Below, piece by piece: positions 9,331-19,198 of a stretch of 64,000 nucleotides of DNA. A program made the position numbers and the translations under genes. Position 1 is the stretch's first letter. Every line of letters starts with the position of its first letter. This stretch comes from Embiotoca jacksoni (taxonomy: Eukaryota > Chordata > Actinopteri > Embiotocidae). The notes under the pieces were generated by a model. That model had not been told where the DNA came from and did not search any database. It was given only the letters and a program-made list of their open reading frames with translations. The stretch lies in NCBI GenBank assembly GCA_022577435.1, contig JAKOON010000082.1, positions 220,001 to 284,000 on the forward strand. The letters are read 5' to 3'.

Positions 9331-9655
9331 ACACAACAGGTACACATTAAACACAACACGTACACAGGAAATACAAAAGTTACACAGGAAACACCACAGG
9401 TAAACAGTAGACAAAAGAGGTACGCAGGAAACACAACAGGTAAACAGGAAACACAACAGGTACAATGGATACACAACAGGTACACAAAAAAATACAACAG
9501 GTATAAAGGAAATACAACAGGTAAACAGGAAGAACAAAAAGTAAACAGGAAACACAACAGTTACAATTGATACACAACAGGTACACATGAAAGGAACAGG
9601 TAAACTGTAAATACAACAGGTACACAGGAAACACAATGGTTAAACAGGAAAGACA

Positions 9656-10523
9656 ACAAAACAAATTAACAACACTGGTGATTCTGTTCACTAGTAACAA
9701 CAGATCAAAGGATAAATTCAATGAAATACTTTGAAGGTTTAAATTTACTGTTTGACTGTAAACATGCGAATAATGATGAATATTGATCTATTGATGAAAT
9801 AATAAAGTTTGTCTTGATTTATTACTTTCTCATTTGTTGCAGTCTGATGACGTTATTAATAATCCTGCGTTATTATTATTGAAAGCTGCAGTACATTACA
9901 TTTATTTCTTGGAGAAAGAGAGCCGTTGCCCTCTGTGATCTGAAACAAAGCCTCCCAGGTCTGTAACCATGAAACAAATTAACAGGCTGCAGATCTGCAT
10001 GTGGGTTAGATGGGTGGTGCTGCAGCGTCCCCTCCTCTCTGGTCTTCAACATCTCAATCACGTCTCTCGGGCCCCGCCCCTTCGTATTAGCCCCCAGAAT
10101 GTGATGGACATCCTTTCACTGGCTGCCTGACCTCTAGTAATCCTGTTTCACAGACCAGCTCCCTGCTGAAGGAAACACAATGGCAGCAGCTCAGCCTCCT
10201 CCCCGTCGATACTCCGGCAGATTTGATCGAGCAAATTAGTATCCTTTGGTAAGGGCATGACCAAAGACCTTTTCAGCACCCTACCAGAATCAATAAAGAC
10301 CAGGAAACAGCATGTGTCTTTCTTTTTGTCCTTTACCTCCCTCCCTGCCACTGTGTGCCTTCAGGGTTCAGGATGCTGTGTGTGTTTCCTACAGACGGCC
10401 TCCACCGTGGGCTGGAAGTCACAGGTTAAAACCACTGACGGTCGCTGTGTCATCCAAATTTCACCCCGACTTCAAGAAAAAGATGTTTCACAGTATTGGA
10501 CTCACGGAAAGATACAAAAATAT
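9656..10523. other. Unassigned complex sequence between arrays A and B
   Basis: Ordinary mixed-composition sequence with no recognised repeat family or exon. Candidate open frames (for example 10257-10544 on the plus strand and 9876-10061 on the minus strand) have no motifs, and the frames do not agree with each other. The part from about 9890 to 10400 has balanced composition and could hold conserved non-coding sequence, but nothing in the sequence itself proves this. Confidence 0.5.
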
Positions 10524-10616
10524 GCAAAATATACCAAACATTAAAAAATGTCACTGCAAAATATACCGAACATAAAAAATGTCACAGGAAAATAAACAAA
10601 ACATAAAAGATAACAG
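10524..10616. repeat. Short tandem repeat, 32-bp unit, about 2.9 copies
   Basis: Units start at 10524, 10556 and 10588. The first two share GCAAAATATACC, AACAT and AAAAAATGTCAC. The third is diverged (GAAAATAAACAAAACATAAA). It is a small decayed tandem repeat rich in A on the plus strand. Confidence 0.85.
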
Positions 10617-10921
10617 TCAAATCAGAGTAATAGAAAAGCATCAAGGTGAAACTTTTTTAGAACTAAAGATGTGGTCAGGGGACCAATTAGAAAGACTTTG
10701 GTCTCTGTGACACATTTATGACTCGAGCTCCTCCCATCCCACTAGCTTCTCCCCTCCCTATGTTCAGTTATCTGTCCCTGAGTAATGTCTCTGAGTTGTC
10801 AATAGTCATAATCAGCAGCAGGACCCCGCAGAGGGCCGTCAGCCAGATGTTGGGACACTCCACAGTGGGTCACTAAATCAGTCTCTCATCTTATGAGACA
10901 CATTCAATGACATTACAGGAT
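10617..10921. other. Unassigned sequence upstream of minisatellite B
   Basis: Unique-looking sequence with no ORF and no RNA gene. It includes a C-rich patch (about 10730-10760) and ends at the first unit of array B. Confidence 0.6.
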
Positions 10922-12895
10922 TGTATTGATCTATATTGATCTGTATTAATCTGTATTGATCTATATTAATCTGTATTAATCTGTATTAATCTGTTTTAAC
11001 CTGTGTTGGTCTGTATTGATCTGTATTAATGTGTATTGATCTGTGTTGATCTGTATTGATCTGTATTAATCTTTATTAATCTGTATTAATCTGTATTGAT
11101 CTATATTAATCTGTATTAATCTGTATTAATCTGTTTTAACCTGTGTTGGTCTGTATTGATCTGTATTAATGTGTATTGATCTGTGTTGATCTGTATTGAT
11201 CTGTATTAATCTTTATTAATCTGTATTAATCTGTATTGATCTGTATTAATCTGTATTGATCTGTATTCATCTTTATTAATCGGTATTGATCTGTATTAAT
11301 CTATATTGATCTGTATTAATTTGTTTTAATTGTATTGATCTGTATTGAGCTGTGTTAATCTTTATTGATCTGTGTTAATCTTTATTGATCTGTATTAATC
11401 TATATTGATCTGTATTAATCTGTATTAATCTGTATTAATCTGTATTGATCTGTATTAATCTGTATTAATCTGTATTCATCTTTATTAATCTGTATTAATC
11501 TGTATTCATCTTTATTAATCTGTATTAATCTGTATTAATCTGTATCGATCTGTATTCATCTGTATTCATCTTTATTAATCTGTATTGATCTGTATTAATC
11601 TATATTAATTTTATTGATCTGTATTGAGCTGTATTAATCTTTATTGATCTGTGTTAATCTGTATTGATCTGTATTAATCTATATTGATCTGTATTAATCT
11701 GTATTCATCTGTAATGATCTGTATTAATCTGTATTAATCTGTATTGATCTGTATTAATCTGTATTAATCTGTATTAATCGTATTGATACGTATTAATCTG
11801 TATTGATCTGTATTGATCTGTATTGATGAGTATTGATGTGTATTTAACCGTATTAATTTGTATTGATCTTTATTGATCTGTAATAATCTTTATTGATCTG
11901 TATTCATCTATTTTAACCTGTGTTGATTTGTGATAATCTGTTTTAATTGTATTGATCTGTATTAATCTACATTGATCTATATTAATCTGTATTAATCTGT
12001 ATTAATCTATATTGATCTGTATTAAACTGTATTAATCTGTATTAATCTGTATTGATCTGTATTAATCTGTATTAATCTTTATTGATCTGTATTGATCTGT
12101 TTTAATCTGTATTGATCTGTATTAATTTGTATTCATCTTTATTAATGTGTTTTGATCTGTATTAATCTGTTTTTATTTTATTGATCTGTATTAATCTGTA
12201 TTAATCTCTATTTATCTGTATTAATCTTTATTGATTTGTATTGAACTGTATTAATTTGTATTCATCTTTATTAATCTGTATTGATCTGTATTAATCTGTT
12301 TTAATTTTATTGATCTGTATTGATGTGTATTGATCTGTATTAATTTTTATTGATCTGTATTAATTTTTATGAATTGTATTGATCTGTATTAATCTGTTTT
12401 AATCTGTTTTAATTGTATTGATCTGTATTCATCTTTATTAATTTGTATTGATCTGTATTAATCTGTATTGATTTTTATTGATGTTTATTGATCTGTTTTC
12501 ATCTGTATTGATCTGTATTGATGTGTATTGATCTGTATTAATCTGTTTTAAACTGTATTAATCTGAATTGATCTGTATTGATGTGTATTGATCTGTCTTA
12601 ATCTGTTTTATTCTGTATGAATCTGTATTGAACTGTATTAATCTGAATTGATCTGTATTGATCTGTATTAATCTTTATTGATATGTATTAATCTGTATTT
12701 ATCTGTATTAATCGGAATTGATCTGTATTGATCTTTATTAATCTGTATTGATATGAATTGATCTTTATTGTGTCTGTATTGATCTTTATTGATCTGTATT
12801 TATCTGTATTGATCTTTATTGATCTTTATTGATCTGTATTGATCTGTATTAATCTGTATTAATCTTTATTGATCTGTTTTGATCTGTATTGATCT
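10922..12895. repeat. Minisatellite B, 10-bp unit, about 197 copies
   Basis: The consensus unit is TGTATTRATC, where R alternates between A and G, with frequent TTTATTAATC, TATATTGATC and TGTGTTGATC variants. The array runs without foreign interruption from 10922 to 12895. Occasional 8-, 9- or 11-bp units shift the phase. A 140-bp higher-order duplication is visible: the word CTGTTTTAACCTGTGTTGGT occurs at 10991 and 11131 with matching flanks. All frames are closed by frequent TAA/TGA, so it has no coding potential. Confidence 0.97.
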
Positions 12896-13639
12896 CCTGA
12901 AGGTTTGTTCCCATCGTCCTATGATTTCAACAGTTCAAACTAACCACCATGTTGATGTTGGAATGTTTTGCACAGCTTGAATTATGTTTAGTGAGTGTTC
13001 TCTGAATGTATGACAGAAGTAAAACTGCTGCATGCTCCATGTTCCTCCTTCACCTCATTAAAGGGAACTGGACCTCCAGCAGCAGATGTGTGAAATGGCT
13101 AAAAGTTTTAATTCTGCTGAAACATTCAGGAAGTTCAGAGATTTTAAATGTTGTTTTTCAGAGTCTCTAACAGACAGCCGGTCTCTGTTTCCATGGGAGT
13201 CTTCAATACTTCACCTGTCAGCGAAATAAATCCTGTAAACACAGTGAAGGACTGTGACCAATCAGGGGCAGCGTGTGGGTTGAAGGCCGAGGTGTGTACT
13301 GAGCGTGTGCATGGCTGCACTGAGTGGATGCTGAATGCCACTCGGTAAAAAACCTGTGAAGACGAGCAGCATCGACGTGTTTCCAGGCTGCAGATAAATG
13401 ACACCTTCCAATAGAAATCAATAGAGCTGCTGCTGCTGGCTGCCGATAGGCTGATCCCTGTCTGCAGACTCCTCCATCATCTGTAGACTCCTCCACCCTC
13501 CTCCTCCTCCACCCTCTGCGTGAATAAAACACATCAATATTTCAGTTTTATTGAAACAGTTTATAATAATTAAATATATCCGTCATTTCCTGCTGAGTTT
13601 AAAAATTTAACTTTGTATACTAAAAACCTTCGGGAAGAC
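12896..13639. other. Unassigned sequence after minisatellite B
   Basis: Mixed-composition sequence. The open frames at 13148-13348 (plus) and 13144-13532 (minus) overlap on opposite strands and show no known motif. A CTCCTCCACC-type pyrimidine stretch lies at about 13488-13516. I see no promoter, splice pair or repeat family that I can defend. Confidence 0.55.
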
Positions 13640-13718
13640 AGTGACATCATCATCAGTAGTCAGTCAGTGATGACATCATCATCAGTAGTCAGTGATTACA
13701 TCATCATCAGTGGTCAGC
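13640..13718. repeat. Short tandem repeat, about 25-bp unit, 3 copies
   Basis: Three units start near 13641, 13667 and 13692. Each contains ACATCATCATCAGT followed by a GTCA word. The first two contain TGACATCA, one base from the palindromic CRE core TGACGTCA. It is a small decayed tandem array. Confidence 0.88.
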
Positions 13719-14110
13719 ATTTAAAGCAGCACAGAGAAAATGAAGAAAGTTTTGTGTCGACGTCATTCAGGAGATAAAATATTTTCCCTGTGAGGCAGAA
13801 ATAACAGAAAGCAGAGAGGAACCGTCAGGAGGTTCTAGGAACCATGTAGTGGACCCGCTGTTTCTGAAGAGGCTCCAGAGAGGAACCCTCAAGGAGTGAT
13901 GTGGAGGAGCTCCCACCCCCCCAGTTTCAGGCTGCTCTTTATTTAAAACCCTGTAAAGTGGGAGGTTCTGACCTCGGCCTGCTTCCGTGCGGCGCCGCTG
14001 AATGGACGGACGCAGCAGGACTCGCAGGCACCTGGCTGGACGGCCCGGGAGCTCCACAATGCTGTCTGGGGGGTAATTACCACGAGGTGGTCTTTAAAAG
14101 GACCAGATGG
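13719..14110. other. GC-richer unique sequence, function unknown
   Basis: This block has more GC and more CpG (for example GTGCGGCGCCGCTGAATGG near 13988-14006) than the surroundings. That stands out in a window otherwise AT-rich and CpG-poor. No ORF on either strand carries a known domain. It could be a small CpG-rich regulatory element, but the sequence alone does not show it. Confidence 0.45.
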
Positions 14111-14190
14111 GAATCCCCCCCCCACCCCACCACCACCACCACCACCACCACCACCAACCAAACCCCCCCCCTCCCCCCCACCCCTCCAGC
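14111..14190. repeat. C-rich low-complexity tract with (CCA)n
   Basis: A run of C, then a CCA trinucleotide tract of about ten units (about 14128-14156), then further C runs. This is low-complexity sequence. Proline- and threonine-rich readings of it are artefacts. Confidence 0.92.
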
Positions 14191-14274
14191 CCCTCATCAC
14201 TGACAACACAGGAGCATTCAGACACACACTTAACCCTCCCACACACACACTGGTGTTGTTATGTATGCTAATGA

Positions 14275-14275
<1 letters not shown>

Positions 14276-14360
<85 letters not shown>
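14276..14360. repeat. (AC)42 microsatellite
   Basis: A perfect AC repeat of 85 bp, followed by an imperfect CA-rich tail to about 14403. It lies 133 bp from a TG tract on the same strand, so the two tracts are complementary inverted arms. Confidence 0.98.
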
Positions 14361-14365
<5 letters not shown>

Positions 14366-14487
14366 AAAGAGAGACACACACACACACAAACACACACATA
14401 CACAGAATGATGAAGAGAATGATGATTTAGAGGATGATGACGACTTATTCATTTTCTATGTTTCCACCATAACAAGTACAGTAACAC

Positions 14488-14493
<6 letters not shown>

Positions 14494-14547
<54 letters not shown>
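14494..14547. repeat. (TG)n microsatellite
   Basis: A TG repeat of 54 bp with one interruption (GTATG at about 14518-14522). It is preceded by TGTATA. As the reverse complement of the AC tract at 14276-14360 it can pair with it in single-stranded DNA or RNA. Confidence 0.97.
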
Positions 14548-14668
14548 CCTCCTCTCTGAGAGGAAGATGAATGAAGGGGGTGAGCGACCTGGGCGGGGAC
14601 AGAGAGAGGGAGGCCTTTATAGACAAGGTCAAGTCAGGGTTCAAAGTTCATGGTGGCACCAGCTGAGA

Positions 14669-14760
14669 GGGGGGGGGGCACCTGTTATTTTGTGGGCATA
14701 TATCTGTTTCGTTTCCAGCTGCCCCCCCCCGCCCCAATCTAGTTAACCCCCCCACCCCCC
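14669..14760. repeat. G10 and C-run low-complexity pair
   Basis: A run of ten G at 14669-14678 is followed 43 bp later by nine C at 14722-14730 and then further C runs to about 14760. The sequence between is unique (CACCTGTTATTTTGTGGGCA and onward). Confidence 0.9.
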
Positions 14761-15694
14761 TCCAGCATCCCCTGAGAATACATAATCAGATCCTCCCTCT
14801 TTCAGCCGCAGCGTGTTTTATCGGATCTTTCCGTGATGTCCTGACTCACTATTTTATTTGTCTCTGCTGACTCTTCATGAATAAGTGTAAAATAAACTGA
14901 ATATGTATTTCAGATGTTTTTTGTCCATCAGTGTGAGAAGTCGTGTGATGGAGTCTAATAAAAAAGTTTTCAGTCTTAATAAACTTTAGGAAACAAAACA
15001 TTAAGGGACTTTTGTTAGTTGTTAAATTATCTGCTTTGAACCAGCAAAACATTTTCCAATAAATATTAGTTTATGATTTATGATGAAGTAACAGAAGGTA
15101 TATTTACTATTATTATTATTATTATTTATTACTGGGATTTCTCTGCTGTATTAGAACATATTTGTAATACTGAAAAGATACTCACCAGAAAATCTAAAAA
15201 AAAAAGAAGGATATGTCATTTAATTTTTTTATAATATAAATAGTGAAATGCCCCATTTTTGTCCCTGTAATAATGAGAATAATGTGAATGAAATAATCTG
15301 GTCATTTGAATTAAACAAAAAAATCAATCTGTTTAGTTTCATCCACAGAAATGTTTCATATGAGTTTTAAAAACTTTGAAGATTTTTAAACACTCGCTCA
15401 TCTGTTGGATTTCAGTTCTTTACATTTATATTCTATCAGCACATTTTTTATTTCTCTGCTCTCATGTTATCATAAAACATCTAAAAGTAAGACGAAGGAT
15501 TGATGATATCCACAGGTAAAGAAATAAACTGCTTATTAAACGTTTAACAACATCTGTACCTTCACATTCTTTAGATTAATCATTCTTAAACTGTCAGGAA
15601 TTTAGAATAACTTACATTCAGTGTAAATTTATGAAGCACTTGACTGAAATATAGAAATATAAAAGATTGTAATAATATTTATGTAACGTGTTTC
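14761..15694. other. AT-rich unassigned sequence left of array C
   Basis: AT-rich unique sequence with no ORF of note. A (TAT)n of about 19 bp lies at 15108-15126. The 67-residue minus-strand frame at 14849-15052 has no known motif. Array C begins abruptly at about 15695. Confidence 0.6.
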
Positions 15695-16310
15695 AAAGGT
15701 GTTCTGTAGAAGGTGTTCTATAAAATGTGTTCTAAAGAAGGTGTTTTATAGAAGGTGTTTTATAGAAGGTGTTTTATAGAATGTGTTTTATAGAAGGTGT
15801 TCTGTAGAAGGTGTTTTATAGAAGGTGTTTTATAGAAGGTGTTTTATAGAAGGTGTTTTATAGAATGTGTTTTATAGAAGGTGTTCTGTAGAAGGTGTTT
15901 TATAGAAGGTGTTTTATAGAAGGTGTTTTATAGAAGGTGTTCTATAGAAGCTGTTCTATAGAAGGTGTTCTATAGAAGGTGTTTTATAGAAGGTGTTTTA
16001 TAGAATGCATTTTATAGAAAGTGTTCTATAAAAAGTGTTCTATAGAAGGTGTTTTATAGAAGGTATTTATAGAAGGTGTTCTATAGAAGGTGTTCTATAG
16101 AAGGTGTTCTATAGAAGGTGTTTTATAGAAGGTGTTCTATAGAAGGTGTTTTATAGAAGGTGTTTTATAGAATGTGTTCTATAGAAGGTGTTCTATAGAA
16201 GGCGTTTTATTGAAGGTGTATTATAGAAGGTGTTTTATAGAAGGTGTTTTAAAGAAGGTGTTTTATAGAAGGTATTCTATAAAACGTGTTTTATAGAAGA
16301 TGTTCTATAG

Positions 16311-18288
16311 AAACTGTTTAATAGAAGGTGTTCTATAGAAGGTGTTTTATTGAAGGTGTTCTCTAAAAAGAGTTTTATAGAAGGTGTTCTATAGAAGCTG
16401 TTCTATAGAAAGTGTTCTATAGAAGGTGTTTTACAGAAGGTGTTTTATAGAATGTGTTCTCTAGAAGCTATTCTATAAAAGGTGTTCTATAGGTGTTCTA
16501 TAGAAGGTGTTCTATAAAAAGTGTTCTATAGAAGGTGTTCAATAGAAGGTGTTTTATAGAAGGTGTTTTATAGAATGTGTTCTATAGAAGGTGTTTTATA
16601 GAAGGTGTATTATAGAAGGTGTTTTATAGAAGGTGGTTTATAGAATGTGTTCTATAGAAGGTGTTTTAAAGAAGGTGTTTTATAGAAGGTGTTCTATAAA
16701 AAGTGTTTTATAGAAGGTGTTCTATGGAAGGTGTTTTATAGAAGGTGTTTTAAAGAATGTGTTCCATAGAAGGTGTTCTGTAAAAAGTCTTTTATAGAAG
16801 GTGTTTTATAGAAGGTGTTCTGTAGAAGCTGTTCTATAGAAGGTGTTCTATAGAAGGTGTTTGACAGAAGGTGTTCTATAGAAGGTGTTTTATCGAAGGT
16901 TTTCTATAAAAAAATGTTTTATAGAAGGTGTTCTATAGAAGCTGTTCTACAGAAGGTGTTCTATAGAAGGTGTTTTATAGAAGGTGTTTTATAGAATGTG
17001 TTCTATAGAAGGTGTTTTATAGAATGTGTTCTATAAAAGGTGTTCTATAGAAGGTGTTCTATAAAAGGTGTTCTATAGAAAGTATTCTATAGAAGGTGTT
17101 CTATAGAAGGTGTTTTATAGAAGGTGTTTTAAAGAATGTGTTCCATAGAAGGTGTTCTGTAAAAAGTCTTTTATAGAAGGTGTTTTATAGAAGGTGTTCT
17201 GTAGAAGCTGTTCTATAGAAGGTGTTCTATAGAAGGTGTTTTATAGAAGGTGTTTTATAGAAGGTGTTTTATCGAAGGTTTTCTATAAAAAGTGTTTTAT
17301 AGAAGGTGTTCTATAGAAGCTGTTCTACAGAAGGTGTTCTATAGAAGGTGTTTTATAGGTGTTCTATAGAAGGTGTTCTATAAAAAGTGTTCTATAGAAG
17401 GTGTTCTATAAAAGGTGTTCTGTAGAAGGTGTTCAATAGAAGGTGTTCTTTAAAAAGTGTTTTATAGAATTTGTTTTGTTGAATGTTTTATAGAAGGTGT
17501 TCTATAGAAGCTGTCCTAAAGAAAGTGTTCTATAGAAGGTGTTTTATAGAAGGTGTTTTATAGAATGTGTTCCATAGAAGGTGTTTTACAGAAGGTGTTT
17601 TATTGAAGGTGTTCTCTAAAAAGAGTTTTATAGAAGGTGTTCTATAGAAGCTGTCCTAAAGAAAGTGTTCTATAGAAGGTGTTTTATAGAAGATGTTCTA
17701 TAGAAACTGTTTAATAGAAGGTGTTCTATAGAAGGTGTTTTATTGAAGGTGTTCTCTAAAAAGAGTTTTATAGAAGGTGTTCTATAGAAGCTGTTCTATA
17801 GAAAGTGTTCTATAGAAGGTGTTTTACAGAAGGTGTTTTATAGAATGTGTTCTCTAGAAGCTATTCTATAAAAGGTGTTCTATAGGTGTTCTATAGAAGG
17901 TGTTCTATAAAAAGTGTTCTATAGAAGGTGTTCAATAGAAGGTGTTTTATAGAAGGTGTTTTATAGAATGTGTTCTATAGAAGGTGTTTTATAGAAGGTG
18001 TATTATAGAAGGTGTTTTATAGAAGGTGGTTTATAGAATGTGTTCTATAGAAGGTGTTTTAAAGAAGGTGTTTTATAGAAGGTGTTCTATAAAAAGTGTT
18101 TTATAGAAGGTGTTCTATGGAAGGTGTTTTATAGAAGGTGTTTTAAAGAATGTGTTCCATAGAAGGTGTTCTGTAAAAAGTCTTTTATAGAAGGTGTTTT
18201 ATAGAAGGTGTTCTGTAGAAGCTGTTCTATAGAAGGTGTTCTATAGAAGGTGTTTGACAGAAGGTGTTCTATAGAAGGTGTTTTATCG
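16311..18288. repeat. Higher-order duplication, offset 1,393 bp
   Basis: Landmarks AAACTGTTTA (16311/17704), AATAGAAGG after TTC (16541/17934) and GTTCCATAG (16761/18154) keep a constant offset of 1,393 bp. So 16311 to about 16895 aligns with 17704 to about 18288. After that the copy jumps: sequence from about 17056 to 17575 aligns at 18322-18841 with an offset of 1,266 bp. This implies a second duplication boundary or a deletion of about 127 bp. Confidence 0.85.
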
Positions 18289-19198
18289 AAGGTTTTCTAT
18301 AAAAGGTGTTCTATAGAAGGTGTTCTATAAAAGGTGTTCTATAGAAAGTATTCTATAGAAGGTGTTCTATAGAAGGTGTTTTATAGAAGGTGTTTTAAAG
18401 AATGTGTTCCATAGAAGGTGTTCTGTAAAAAGTCTTTTATAGAAGGTGTTTTATAGAAGGTGTTCTGTAGAAGCTGTTCTATAGAAGGTGTTCTATAGAA
18501 GGTGTTTTATAGAAGGTGTTTTATAGAAGGTGTTTTATCGAAGGTTTTCTATAAAAAGTGTTTTATAGAAGGTGTTCTATAGAAGCTGTTCTACAGAAGG
18601 TGTTCTATAGAAGGTGTTTTATAGGTGTTCTATAGAAGGTGTTCTATAAAAAGTGTTCTATAGAAGGTGTTCTATAAAAGGTGTTCTGTAGAAGGTGTTC
18701 AATAGAAGGTGTTCTTTAAAAAGTGTTTTATAGAATTTGTTTTGTTGAATGTTTTATAGAAGGTGTTCTATAGAAGCTGTCCTAAAGAAAGTGTTCTATA
18801 GAAGGTGTTTTATAGAAGGTGTTTTATAGAATGTGTTCCATAGAAGGTGTTTTACAGAAGGTGTTTCATAGAAGGTGTTTCATAGAATGTGTTCTATAGA
18901 AGTTGTTTTATAGAAGGTGTTCTATAGAAGGTGTTCCATAGAAGGTGTTTTACAGAAGGAGTTTTATAGAAGGTGTTTTATAGAATGTGTTCTATAGGTG
19001 TTTTATAGAAGGTGTTTTATAGAAGGTGTTCTATAGAAGCTGTTCTATAGAAGGTGTTCTATAGAAGGTGTTTTATAGAAGGTGTTTTATAGAAGCTGTT
19101 CTATAGAAGGTGTTCTATAGAATGTGTTTTATAGAAGGGATTTTGTAGAATGTGTTCTATAGAATGTTTTTTACGGAAGGTGTTCTATAGAAGGTGTT

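Larger units (their letters stand above)
4741..9655. repeat. Minisatellite A, 20-bp unit, about 236 copies
   Basis: The consensus unit on the plus strand is AACAGGTAAACAGGAAACAC, with common variants GTACACAGG, GTACGCAGG and CAGTAAACAC. The 20-bp register is visible as a fixed phase over long stretches. The plus strand is strongly A-rich and nearly free of T. The array is broken only by non-repeat sequence at about 7629-7822. Because 20 is not a multiple of 3 and the minus-strand unit has no stop in any phase, long minus-strand open frames result. These are a by-product of the repeat. Longer-range repeats are superposed, see the separate entries. Confidence 0.96.

Noticed and set aside
4741..9655. 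CRISPR-like alternation of repeats and spacers
   Set aside because: Units are contiguous 20-bp monomers with no unique spacers, and the setting is a vertebrate genome.
4675..9721. Many minus-strand open frames of 60-242 codons rich in Cys, Phe, Val, Tyr and Leu
   Set aside because: They are translation of the 20-bp minisatellite, whose minus strand lacks stops in any phase. Overlapping frames on the same strand have the same composition, and none shows coding constraint, a start context or a domain.
13144..13532. Overlapping frames on both strands that could be exons
   Set aside because: No known motif, no supporting splice structure, and opposite-strand frames of similar length as expected by chance.
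13943..14746. Frames with His-Thr, Cys-Val or poly-Gly/Pro runs
   Set aside because: They are translations of AC, TG, CCA and C-run tracts on both strands.
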